This document shows, piece by piece, positions 34,357 to 41,116 of a stretch of 41,811 bases of DNA (the first letter of the stretch is position 1; each line of letters begins with the position of its first letter). The stretch is from Acidobacteriota bacterium (GTDB lineage: Bacteria; Actinomycetota; Acidimicrobiia; Acidimicrobiales; Ilumatobacteraceae). A program made the position numbers and the translations under genes. The notes under the pieces were generated by a model. The model was not told where the DNA came from. It saw nothing but the letters and a program-made list of their open reading frames with translations, and did not search any database. The DNA is taken from NCBI GenBank assembly GCA_018970175.1, contig JAGWWV010000014.1:1-41811 (forward strand), read 5' to 3'.

Positions 34357-35088
34357 TCAGAACCCGCGGCACTCGTTCAGATGCGATGCCAAACGATCGA
34401 GTGCGGCCGCATGTCCGGCGATCACGCCACTGCGCCAGGCGGCGTCGATCGGGGAAAGACTGACGAGGGTTTCGAAGGTCGAGTGCGGTCGTCCGAGAAC
34501 GACGCGCAATGCGGTCGTGAGGGACGCGATGGGGTCGTCGTCGAGGGTGTTCATGAGTATCTCGACATCACGTTTCGTGAGCTTCCTCGATGCACCGGCA
34601 GCCCGCATGCGGCGCACGAGATAGGGGGAGAAGTAGCCCGCGTGGCGTTGCTGAAGGTCCGTGCGCTGCCAGTCGGATCCGGTGACGCGGCCCCTGCACG
34701 ACGGTGATTCGCAGGCGCAATCGAACTCGTCGTAATCACTGCCGTCGGCCATCGCATAGTCGAAGGTCAGTGTCTCGCCGATGGCGATGTCGCGCATCGC
34801 AACGACCTGGGCCGCGCCACCCATGCCGCAGTTCGGCTCGCAGGAATGGTTGATCGCATCCCCGGGCTCGCGAATCTCGGGCCCGAGGAGAAACGTGTCG
34901 TCGTCGATCTGGATCGAGCGCGACCGGCGGTCGGCATCGTGGCGGTCGAAGGCGGCGCGGTCGAGCGGCGTGCCGCCGAAGCAGGCGACGATGGTGCCCG
35001 CGGGGATCGGCGCAACCGCAAAAGAGCCGAAACCTGCGCCGGGGGTCGGGCGCATTTCGGCCCGGGGCGTGAGGTAGTTCTCGGCCAT
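34357..35088 (-). CDS. SET-domain protein (putative lysine methyltransferase)
   Basis: The 243-residue product has an intact SET domain: GFGSFAVAPIPAGTIVACF at the start, the INHSCEPNC motif near residues 79-87 that forms the SAM/lysine pocket, and GETLTFDYAMADG near 103-115 with the catalytic Tyr. A post-SET-like cysteine cluster (CACESPSCRG near 121-130) follows; with the Cys of NHSCEPNC it could bind zinc as in eukaryotic enzymes. About 80 extra C-terminal residues are helical. ATG 35088 is chosen; the -10 box TTATCT lies 8 bases upstream. The substrate is unknown; bacterial SET proteins modify ribosomal or DNA-binding proteins in some lineages. Confidence 0.87.
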   Translation of the reverse strand: MAENYLTPRAEMRPTPGAGFGSFAVAPIPAGTIVACFGGTPLDRAAFDRHDADRRSRSIQIDDDTFLLGPEIREPGDAINHSCEPNCGMGGAAQVVAMRDIAIGETLTFDYAMADGSDYDEFDCACESPSCRGRVTGSDWQRTDLQQRHAGYFSPYLVRRMRAAGASRKLTKRDVEILMNTLDDDPIASLTTALRVVLGRPHSTFETLVSLSPIDAAWRSGVIAGHAAALDRLASHLNECRGF

Positions 35089-35096
35089 CGGGCGCA

Positions 35097-35125
35097 AGAT
35101 AACGGCTTCGTTCGCGATTCAAAAA
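35097..35125 (-). promoter_or_regulatory. Predicted leaderless promoter of the SET gene
   Basis: On the minus strand TTATCT (35102-35097) lies 8 bases before the ATG, with TTTTTG (35125-35120) 17 bp further upstream. Confidence 0.45.
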
Positions 35126-35130
35126 GTTCC

Positions 35131-35159
35131 GTGACGTGTCGCCATGACGCGGATAACAT
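35131..35159 (+). promoter_or_regulatory. Predicted promoter of the riboswitch-metX operon
   Basis: GTGACG (35131-35136, matching TTGACA at four positions) and TAACAT (35154-35159) are separated by 17 bp. The predicted start near 35166 lies just before the first helix of the riboswitch. Confidence 0.5.
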
Positions 35160-35169
35160 GACGTCACTT

Positions 35170-35265
35170 CAGCATCACGAGTGACCGGGAAACCGGTCCG
35201 GCAACCGGGGTTGGTCCACGGTGCCAGCTCAACCGGCAACGGTTGGGGATGTGGCGGGAAACCGC
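35170..35265 (+). ncRNA. SAM-sensing riboswitch (SAM-I/SAM-IV clan)
   Basis: The element ends 59 bases before metX. Helix P1 pairs CATC (35173-35176) with GATG (35248-35251). The invariant-looking CACGAGTG is followed by a perfect hairpin GACCGG-GAAA-CCGGTC (35183-35198), then CGGCAACC (35199-35206), GGTGCCA (35220-35226), a hairpin AACCG-GCAA-CGGTT (35231-35244) and, after P1, a GCGG-GAAA-CCGC hairpin (35254-35265). CGGCAACC and GGTGCCA are core elements of the SAM-I/SAM-IV clan, and the extra hairpin after P1 favours SAM-IV or the I/IV variant. No clear terminator follows, so control of ribosome access is likely. Confidence 0.8.
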
Positions 35266-35324
35266 AACGGGCCCGGTCCCTCGTACTGAAGGCGAAGCAA
35301 GCCGAGCAGACGAGAGGAGACAGG

Positions 35325-36497
35325 GTGTCAACGCAGCATCGCGATTATCCGGCCACCGGCGCGTGGCATCTTGGCGATCCCGTCGGTACGCGCCGTTTCT
35401 TTTCGTTGCCGACCGAACGTGCCGTGGCTCTCGACGTGGGTTCGACGCTCACCGACGTGACGGTGGCATACGAAACATGGGGCACGCTGGCCGCCGATGC
35501 GTCGAACGCGATTCTTCTCTGCCACGCCTGGACCGGTGACTCGCACGCCGCCGGCCCTGCCGACGACGGACACCCCACCCCGGGTTGGTGGGAGGGTCTC
35601 ATCGGTCCGGGTCTCGCCATCGACACGAACCAGTTCTTCGTCGTCTGCGCGAATGTCCTTGGCGGCTGTCAGGGCAGTACGGGACCGGCCTCGGCGCATC
35701 CCGCCGACGGGAAGCCCTACGGCTCGCGGTTTCCCGTCATCACCATTCGCGACATCGTCAGAGCCCAGGCCCGTCTTGCCGACCATCTCGGTGTGCGCAC
35801 GTGGCACAGCGTCATCGGTGGGTCGATGGGCGGCATGCAGGTACTCGAATGGGCCGTCATGTTCCCCGACCGCGTGCGGTCGATCATTCCGATCGCCACG
35901 TGCCTGCAGGCAAGCGCCCAGCAGATTGCATGGGGTGCCATCGGTCGTCGCGCAATTCGTCTCGATCCTCGCTGGCGCGGTGGTGACTACTACGACGCGG
36001 CTCCCGGTGACGGTCCGTGGGAGGGCCTTGCCATCGCGCGCATGGTCGCCCAGGTCACGTTCCGCAGCGACAACGTATTCTCCGAGAAGTTCGGGCGCGA
36101 ACTCGCCGACGGAAACGCCGACAAGAGCGGCATCGAGATGTGGGATCGCTTCGAAGTCGAGCGGTACCTCGACCACCACGGCGACAAGCTGGTGCGTCGA
36201 TTCGACACCAACAGCTATCTCGTCATCGGCAAGGCGATGGACCTCCACGACATCGGTCGCGGACGCGGTGGAGTCGTTGCGGCCGTGCAACGCATCACCG
36301 TGCCCGTGCTGTCGGTGGGTATCTGGAGCGACATCCTGTACCCGAGCTACCAGCAGCGCGAGATCGCCCGACTCGTTGTCGAAGCCGGCGGTCATGCCGA
36401 CTACGTCGAGATCGACTCGCCGCACGGTCACGATTCGTTCTTGATCGAACTCGACCAGGTTGGCAGGGCCGTCACGTCGCTTCTCGGTAAGGTGTGA
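35325..36497 (+). CDS. metX: Homoserine O-acetyltransferase (MetX family)
   Basis: The enzyme acylates homoserine with acetyl-CoA, the first committed step to methionine. The 390-residue alpha/beta hydrolase has NAILLCHAWTGDSHAAG for the oxyanion region, nucleophile Ser167 in GGSMGGMQVLEWA, Asp336 in GIWSDILYP and His369 in GHDSFL. GTG 35325 is the start because AGGAGA lies 5 bases upstream and family homology begins soon after; an earlier frame from 35181 would include the riboswitch. The riboswitch implies repression when S-adenosylmethionine is plentiful. The partner sulfhydrylase metY, often adjacent in actinobacteria, is not here. Acyl preference (acetyl or succinyl) cannot be settled from sequence alone. 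Confidence 0.94.
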   Translation: MSTQHRDYPATGAWHLGDPVGTRRFFSLPTERAVALDVGSTLTDVTVAYETWGTLAADASNAILLCHAWTGDSHAAGPADDGHPTPGWWEGLIGPGLAIDTNQFFVVCANVLGGCQGSTGPASAHPADGKPYGSRFPVITIRDIVRAQARLADHLGVRTWHSVIGGSMGGMQVLEWAVMFPDRVRSIIPIATCLQASAQQIAWGAIGRRAIRLDPRWRGGDYYDAAPGDGPWEGLAIARMVAQVTFRSDNVFSEKFGRELADGNADKSGIEMWDRFEVERYLDHHGDKLVRRFDTNSYLVIGKAMDLHDIGRGRGGVVAAVQRITVPVLSVGIWSDILYPSYQQREIARLVVEAGGHADYVEIDSPHGHDSFLIELDQVGRAVTSLLGKV

Positions 36498-36754
36498 CGG
36501 TGCTCGCAGAGGTTGGGATCGTCACCATCATCTCGGTGCTCCTGATCATCGGGGGCGTCGCACTTTTCGGGCTCACTGTCTGGTTCTGGAAGACCTCGCG
36601 TCCGGAACCCCCGGCGCTGGCCCGCCTCGAGGTGATGAGCGAGCGCGCCTACCGCAAGAGCTCGGGCGTCGACCGGCAATTCCTGCTGCAGATGGCCGAG
36701 CGCGAGGCTCGTGAGTCGTCCGCGAAGTCGTCGGCCGTGGCCGAAGCGAACTAA
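36494..36754 (+). CDS. Small single-pass membrane protein of unknown function
   Basis: The 86-residue product has one N-terminal membrane segment (IVTIISVLLIIGGVALFGLTV is its core, residues 9-29, written here as one helix of about 21) and a charged cytoplasmic tail with ARLEVMSERAYRKSSGVD. GTG 36494 overlaps the metX stop by 4 bp (GTGA). I do not recognise a family. Its place between metX and two transporters suggests co-expression under the riboswitch. Confidence 0.7.
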   Translation: MTVLAEVGIVTIISVLLIIGGVALFGLTVWFWKTSRPEPPALARLEVMSERAYRKSSGVDRQFLLQMAEREARESSAKSSAVAEAN

Positions 36755-36763
36755 TTTTTCCCC

Positions 36764-36985
36764 GTGGCTGCATTCAATCCCGACGAAATGATCGAACGGT
36801 TCCGCGAGCGTGCGGCAGCAGTGCGACGTCGTCCGTTGCCTCCGGTCGCGGGCGAAGAACGGCAGTTGTTTCTCCAGCAAGCCCAGGTTGATTTCCAGGA
36901 CTTCGCAATTCTTGGCGACGCCACCGCCTCCGTCGAAGACGGTGTGCTCGTGCTGCGCATCGACATGCGCGGCGACAAAAAGTGA
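36764..36985 (+). CDS. Small hypothetical protein
   Basis: The 73-residue product starts at GTG 36764 and is soluble, with a helical, Arg-rich first half (MIERFRERAAAVRRRPLP) and a second half ending DGVLVLRIDMRGDKK. It lies 9 bases after the previous gene and overlaps the next by 4 bp, so translation is probably coupled. Codon use resembles the neighbours, which supports a real gene. No function can be assigned. Confidence 0.65.
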   Translation: MAAFNPDEMIERFRERAAAVRRRPLPPVAGEERQLFLQQAQVDFQDFAILGDATASVEDGVLVLRIDMRGDKK

Positions 36986-37893
36986 CCGATTCCCACGGTC
37001 GCACCCACGACTGGGCTGTCGTCGCGTGCCTCACAGGCGTCATTGCGTGGAGTTCCGGTCCATTGATGGTCCGGGGGATCTCCGCCGAAGTCACGGCGTT
37101 CACCTCGGTGAGATTGTGGCTGTCGATTCCGGTCATGTCGCTGGCCGCGATCATCGGTGGCGGGAAGTTGAGCCTCGATCTCTACCGACGCAGTCTGGTG
37201 CCCGGCATCTTGTTCCTCGGGTCGATGGCCACGGGATTTGCCTCGTTCCAGCACACGTCGATCGCCAACGCAACCCTCATCTCCAATCTGCAGCCGGTCC
37301 TCATGTTGCTCGTGGCACCGCGCCTTTTCGGCGAGCGTCCGACCACGTTGCGGGTGTGTCTTGCCGTCGTGGCAGTCGGCGGAATCTTCATGGTCGTGGT
37401 CGGCGCGGCGCCGGGCGGTGATGCAGGACTGAGCGGCGACCTTTTCGCCGTCGCAAACCTTCTCATCTGGTCGACCTATTTCATCTTCGCCAAGCGCGCC
37501 CGCGACAACGGCGTGCATGTCGGGTCGTTTCTGGCCGGCGTGTTCACCATCGCAGCCTTCGCCACCGTTCCCTGGGTTCTCGTCGTGCGCCCCGACTTCG
37601 GTGAACTGGGCGGGCACGACATGGTGCTCGTGTTCGCCCAGATCGCCGTTGCGGGACTTCTCGGACACACGACGATCACCTGGAGTGCCCGCTATCTCGA
37701 CATCACTCTCGTGTCGCTGCTCAACCTCTTGAGCCCTGCGTTGTCGATGGCCGGCGCCTGGATCATCTACGAGCAATCCATGCGGTCGATCCAGGTCGTC
37801 GGGGCAGTGGTCATGATCGGCGCTCTGGCGGCGGTGGTCGCAACCAGGACCAAGTCGATCGGCCCCGTCGACGAGGGGGTGATGGCCGAATGA
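36982..37893 (+). CDS. EamA/DMT-family transporter, copy 1
   Basis: The 303-residue product has about ten membrane segments arranged as two EamA repeats, typical of drug/metabolite transporters that export amino acids or other metabolites. Conserved landmarks are GVIAWSSGPLMVRGIS, TSIANATLISNLQPVLMLL at the end of repeat 1 and an E at the matching point of repeat 2. GTG 36982 overlaps the previous stop. It is a clear paralogue of the next gene (shared VRGIS, FASFQ, TSIA.ATLI, GDL.AV.NL patterns), so the pair arose by tandem duplication and may work as a heteromer or with different substrates. Confidence 0.9.
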   Translation: MTDSHGRTHDWAVVACLTGVIAWSSGPLMVRGISAEVTAFTSVRLWLSIPVMSLAAIIGGGKLSLDLYRRSLVPGILFLGSMATGFASFQHTSIANATLISNLQPVLMLLVAPRLFGERPTTLRVCLAVVAVGGIFMVVVGAAPGGDAGLSGDLFAVANLLIWSTYFIFAKRARDNGVHVGSFLAGVFTIAAFATVPWVLVVRPDFGELGGHDMVLVFAQIAVAGLLGHTTITWSARYLDITLVSLLNLLSPALSMAGAWIIYEQSMRSIQVVGAVVMIGALAAVVATRTKSIGPVDEGVMAE

Positions 37894-38777
37894 ACGTGCA
37901 GGCCGACACGACCGAGGCCGAGCCGACACACAGCCTTGCCATCTGGGCCGTCTTCCTCGGTGTCGTTTGCTGGGGGTGGGGGCCCGTTCTCGTGCGCGGA
38001 ATTTCTGCTCCATTCATGGCCTTCACGCCCGTGCGCATGCTCATCGGTTTGCCGATCATGGCGGCCATCACCTACGCGTCGGGTGGGCGACTGACGCGAA
38101 CCGTCTGGCGGGCGTCGCTCGTGCCGTCGTTCTTCTACACGGCGTCGCTTCTCTGCGCATTCGCATCGTTCCAGAAAACGTCGATCGCCACCGCAACCCT
38201 GATCGTTTCGCTCAACCCGGTCGCGTTGCTCGCGGTTGCGCCGTTCGTCCTGAAAGAGAAGATCTCGAGGCAACGCGTGGTGTGGTGTCTCGTCGCGGTG
38301 GCCGGGGTGTCGCTCGTCGTGTTCGGCAAGGCGAGCGGCGGGGGCAACACCGTCGAAGGCGATCTGTACGCCGTCGGCAACCTCATCTTCTGGACCACCT
38401 ACGCCGTCGGCACGAAGCGCGTGCGTGACGCAGGTGTCCACCCGTACGCGTTTCTCACCGTCGCAACCGCCGTTTCGGTCGTGTTGCTCTTTCCGCTCGC
38501 TTTGGCGACCGGGGCCGACTTCGGTCAGCTTGGTGGCAACGACTGGTGGCTGATGCTCCTGCAGGTGGTCGTCGCAGGGGTCATGGGCATGGGGTCGATC
38601 GCGTGGGCCAATCGCTACATGGACGCCACGCTGGTGGCGCTCCTCGGCCTTGGCAGCCCGGTCTTGTCGAGCATCTTTGCGTGGTGGATCTTTGAGCAGA
38701 CGATGAATGCGGTGCAGATTCTCGGGGCTGCCATCATGCTCGTCGCCGTGGGCATCGTCGTCGCGCGTCGCGTCTGA
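37890..38777 (+). CDS. EamA/DMT-family transporter, copy 2
   Basis: The 295-residue product repeats the ten-segment, two-EamA architecture of the preceding gene: GVVCWGWGPVLVRGIS, FASFQKTSIATATLIVSLNP and GDLYAVGNLIFWTTYAVG are diagnostic of the shared origin. ATG 37890 overlaps the first copy by 4 bp (ATGA). It is the last gene of the apparent metX operon; the following SDR has its own -10 box. Confidence 0.9.
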   Translation: MNVQADTTEAEPTHSLAIWAVFLGVVCWGWGPVLVRGISAPFMAFTPVRMLIGLPIMAAITYASGGRLTRTVWRASLVPSFFYTASLLCAFASFQKTSIATATLIVSLNPVALLAVAPFVLKEKISRQRVVWCLVAVAGVSLVVFGKASGGGNTVEGDLYAVGNLIFWTTYAVGTKRVRDAGVHPYAFLTVATAVSVVLLFPLALATGADFGQLGGNDWWLMLLQVVVAGVMGMGSIAWANRYMDATLVALLGLGSPVLSSIFAWWIFEQTMNAVQILGAAIMLVAVGIVVARRV

Positions 38778-38802
38778 CACGTTTCCGCCGACTCGGGCGG
38801 TC

Positions 38803-38808
38803 AATACT
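38803..38808 (+). promoter_or_regulatory. -10 box of the second SDR gene (leaderless)
   Basis: AATACT ends 6 bases before the ATG at 38815, and no ribosome-binding site is present. Confidence 0.4.
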
Positions 38809-38814
38809 TGCCCC

Positions 38815-39588
38815 ATGGCAACGTTTGGGTTCAACGGCAGGGTCGCGCTGGTTACCGGTGGCGCGCAGGGGATGGGGCGCGAGATCGCCGAGCGGTTCGG
38901 TCGCGAGGGTGCATCGGTCGTGGTCGGAGACATCTCCGAAGACGGCGGCAGCGAAACGGTCGCCAACATCGTGAAAGCCGGAGGCAAGGCTGTCTTCCTG
39001 CGCACCGACGTTGCGAAGGCAGCAGACGTCAACGCTCTCGTGCAGCTGGCTATCGATACGTACGGCGACCTGCACCACGCCGTCAATGCCGCAGCCATCG
39101 AAGGTGAAGCACCGAACCTGCTGGAGCTCGAAGAGGACAACTTCGACCGAATCATCGCCGTCAACTTGAAGTCGCTCTATCTGTCGATGCGTGCACAGAT
39201 CCGTACGTTCATCGACAAGGGTCACGGCGGGACGATCGTGAACATCTGCTCGACGAACTCGTACCGTCCGCAGTTGGGGCAAAGCGCGTACACCGCGTCG
39301 AAGCACGGAGCAGTTGGTCTCACGAAGACCGCCGCAATCGAATTCGCTGACAAGGGAATCCGTGTCAACGGCATCGCACCCGGCAGCATCGACACACCGA
39401 TGTTGCGCAACGCCATCCAGCGTCGCGCCGGTGGAGACCCTTCGGGAAGCCTCGGCAGGCTCAGCATCATCGGGCGCTTCGGCACGGTGCAGGAGATCGC
39501 CTCGGCCGCCATGTGGCTGTCGTGCGACGAGTCGACCTACACCTTCGGGCACATCCTCGGAGTCGACGGCGCCTACCTCTCGCGCTGA
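38815..39588 (+). CDS. Short-chain dehydrogenase/reductase (SDR)
   Basis: The 257-residue product is a classical SDR: coenzyme loop TGGAQGMGREI (residues about 14-24), NAAAIEG, catalytic Ser146, Tyr159 and Lys163 (YTASK), and the C-terminal GHILGVDGAYLSR. An acidic residue after the second strand (VVGDISEDGG) suggests NAD preference. ATG 38815 is set by homology; the frame is open upstream only into the transporter gene. The substrate is unknown, and it is not clearly linked to either neighbour. Confidence 0.93.
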   Translation: MATFGFNGRVALVTGGAQGMGREIAERFGREGASVVVGDISEDGGSETVANIVKAGGKAVFLRTDVAKAADVNALVQLAIDTYGDLHHAVNAAAIEGEAPNLLELEEDNFDRIIAVNLKSLYLSMRAQIRTFIDKGHGGTIVNICSTNSYRPQLGQSAYTASKHGAVGLTKTAAIEFADKGIRVNGIAPGSIDTPMLRNAIQRRAGGDPSGSLGRLSIIGRFGTVQEIASAAMWLSCDESTYTFGHILGVDGAYLSR

Positions 39589-39686
39589 GCCCAAACCCAA
39601 GCCCCGCAAGGGCCGTGACGGCAGTCACCTGAAATCCACCACTTCCGGGCAGCAGCGGCGTACGGTCGGAATTGGGCGGAACCACC

Positions 39687-39707
39687 CCCACCGACAGCGT
39701 CGGTGGG
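39687..39707 (+). promoter_or_regulatory. Perfect leader hairpin before the small membrane protein gene
   Basis: CCCACCGAC (39687-39695) and GTCGGTGGG (39699-39707) pair perfectly over 9 bp with a 3-base loop. The hairpin ends about 9 bases before a very strong ribosome-binding site TTAGGAGGT. It could stabilise the mRNA 5' end or, with no T-run after it, act other than as a terminator. Confidence 0.55.
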
Positions 39708-39729
39708 TACCCCTTAGGAGGTAACGCTC

Positions 39730-40032
39730 ATGTACACGATGGCCCTCGTCATCCTGATCGGTCTCGTCGCCCAGACGGTCGTCACCGTCGCCACGGACCA
39801 CATTCCCTTCCTCAAGCAAATTCCGATCATCAGCAAGGGCGAAGGCTGGCTCATCGCAGCCTGCATTCTCCTCGTGTGGCTGATGGACGTGTCGGTTCTC
39901 GGAACCTTCATGGGCGCAAACGGCGCGAACCTCGACTCATGGGTCGACATCGTTGGTTCGGGTCTGGCGATCGCCGGCTTCACGCACGTGACGGCGAACT
40001 TCCAGAACTTTCTTGCGCGCCTGCGCTACTGA
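39730..40032 (+). CDS. Small multi-pass membrane protein of unknown function
   Basis: The 100-residue product has three hydrophobic segments: MALVILIGLVAQTVVTVA (residues 4-21), WLIAACILLVWLMDVSVLG (about 40-58) and WVDIVGSGLAIAGFTHV (about 70-87). Size and topology resemble phage holins, but no lysin or phage gene is nearby and I do not claim that role. ATG 39730 has AGGAGGT 6 bases upstream, the best ribosome-binding site in the window. With the leader hairpin before it and a strong terminator after it, this is a separate, probably highly expressed unit. Confidence 0.8.
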   Translation: MYTMALVILIGLVAQTVVTVATDHIPFLKQIPIISKGEGWLIAACILLVWLMDVSVLGTFMGANGANLDSWVDIVGSGLAIAGFTHVTANFQNFLARLRY

Positions 40033-40060
40033 TCCACACACGCTCACGCACCTGTGAAAA

Positions 40061-40114
40061 GGGGCGGTGTCGCGCGGGTTCCCCCCTCCGCACGGCACCG
40101 CCCCTCAAGGTTTT
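40061..40114 (+). terminator. Strong terminator after the small membrane protein gene
   Basis: GGGGCGGTGTCG (40061-40072) pairs with CGGCACCGCCCC (40093-40104) over 12 positions (one G-T pair), followed by TCAAGGTTTT. The loop is long (20 bases). Confidence 0.75.
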
Positions 40115-40171
40115 CCGGGCTCTGATCAGGGTGGCGGCGCTGCGATTCGGGGCTATCCTTCAGCCCGTTAC

Positions 40172-40247
40172 GCGGACGTGGCTCAGTTGGTAGAGCATCA
40201 CCTTGCCAAGGTGAGGGTCGCGGGTTCGAATCCCGTCGTCCGCTCCA
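40172..40247 (+). tRNA. tRNA-Gly (anticodon GCC)
   Basis: The cloverleaf is complete: acceptor GCGGACG/CGTCCGC, D arm GCTC/GAGC, anticodon stem TCACC/GGTGA around TTGCCAA, T stem GCGGG/CCCGT around TTCGAAT, discriminator T and encoded CCA; 76 nt. The anticodon GCC reads GGC and GGT. A -10-like TATCCT (40154-40159) lies 12 bases upstream. Confidence 0.98.
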
Positions 40248-40273
40248 AAAAACCGCCCTTCGGGGCGGTTTTT
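40248..40273 (+). terminator. Rho-independent terminator of tRNA-Gly
   Basis: CCGCCC (40253-40258), loop TTCG, GGGCGG (40263-40268), then TTTTT. The A-run before the stem pairs with the T-run, so it can also act on the opposite strand. Confidence 0.92.
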
Positions 40274-40312
40274 CGCTTCTTCGGACTCTCTCCTGAGTGA
40301 AATGCGAGGCCG

Positions 40313-40318
40313 TAGAAT
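40313..40318 (+). promoter_or_regulatory. -10 box of the 57-aa protein / nucleotidyltransferase pair (leaderless)
   Basis: TAGAAT ends 6 bases before GTG 40325. It is the same hexamer as before ndk, and no ribosome-binding site is present. Confidence 0.55.
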
Positions 40319-40324
40319 AGGGTC

Positions 40325-40498
40325 GTGACCCAGCCCCTGGCGCCCGTTGATGAGATGTATCTTGAGGGCTTGGCCATGAAGCGCCAGCAGTTCCGTCGGG
40401 AAAACCAGCAGGCTTCAGACGACGTGATCGAGCAGATGGTCCGCGACTGGATCAACGACCGACCGTTCGATGCCCCCGGTCGCATTCGACACCTGTGA
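40325..40498 (+). CDS. Small 57-aa protein, putative antitoxin
   Basis: The product begins with GTG and is 57 residues long, charged and helical, without membrane segments (LEGLAMKRQQFRRENQQAS, then DDVIEQMVRDWINDRP). Its stop overlaps the start of the nucleotidyltransferase gene by 4 bp (GTGA), and it has its own strong -10 box. A small protein encoded directly before and coupled to an AbiEii-like nucleotidyltransferase is the layout expected of an antitoxin or accessory subunit; the role is inferred from context only. I do not recognise the family. Confidence 0.75.
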   Translation: MTQPLAPVDEMYLEGLAMKRQQFRRENQQASDDVIEQMVRDWINDRPFDAPGRIRHL

Positions 40499-41088
40499 GT
40501 CTTCTCGCCTTGGCCGCACGGGTCCTTGGCTCGGTTCACAAGGGTGGCCGACACGGGTGCCTGGTCGGTGGTCTGGCTGTGTCAGCGCGCTCGGACCCAC
40601 GCTTCACCCGTGATGTCGATCTGGCCGTCGCAGTCGACGGGGATGCCGAGGGTGAAGCGTTGATCAGGGCGCTCGGTTCTGACGGATTTACGGCATCGAC
40701 CGTCATCGAACAGGATGCTGTTGGTCGAATGGCGATGGTTCGCCTTTCTGACCGGGAAGGAACCAGTGTCGACATTCTCCTCGCCTCGTCGGGAATCGAG
40801 AGGGAGATCGTGCTTGATGCCGAGCCGCTTGAGGTCGTGCGCGGGGTCATCATTCCGGTGGCACGAATCGGGCACCTCATCGCGCTGAAGCTCTTGTCGG
40901 TCGCACCGGGTCGAGAAACCGATGCGATGGATCTCCGGGCATTGGCGCGCGTGGCGAACGATGCCGAGTGGGAACGAGCACGTACGGCAGTGGAATTGAT
41001 CGAAACTCGCGGGTTCGCAAGAGACCGGAATCTCGTCGAGGATCTCGCTGTACTCATGGCTGACACGAACTATCGTTCGAGCAACTGA
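40495..41088 (+). CDS. AbiEii-like nucleotidyltransferase, putative toxin
   Basis: The 197-residue product has the nucleotidyltransferase signature GCLVGGLAVSAR with Gly25-Gly26, followed by TRDVDLAVAV with metal-ligand Asp40 and Asp42, a third carboxylate Asp93 in TSVDILLAS, and the LIALKLLS...DAMDLRAL region (Lys132) that is typical of AbiEii/DUF1814-type proteins. Members of this group include type IV toxins that modify tRNA, and also proteins of unknown role. GTG 40495 overlaps the 57-aa gene. The module lies next to tRNA-Gly, a common site for mobile genes, but no integrase is present. Confidence 0.82.
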   Translation: MSLLALAARVLGSVHKGGRHGCLVGGLAVSARSDPRFTRDVDLAVAVDGDAEGEALIRALGSDGFTASTVIEQDAVGRMAMVRLSDREGTSVDILLASSGIEREIVLDAEPLEVVRGVIIPVARIGHLIALKLLSVAPGRETDAMDLRALARVANDAEWERARTAVELIETRGFARDRNLVEDLAVLMADTNYRSSN

Positions 41089-41116
41089 TCGACCTCGTCC
41101 GTTGGTGTCTCGTAGG

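Noticed and set aside
39614-39628. Small GTGAC/GTCAC hairpin after the second SDR
   Set aside because: Only 5 bp with no T-run; not convincing as a terminator.
39730-40032. Phage holin
   Set aside because: Size and topology fit, but no phage gene is nearby, so no such function is assigned.
40415-40600. Minus-strand open frames opposite the 57-aa gene
   Set aside because: They have no start signal and are complementary to the coupled plus-strand pair.
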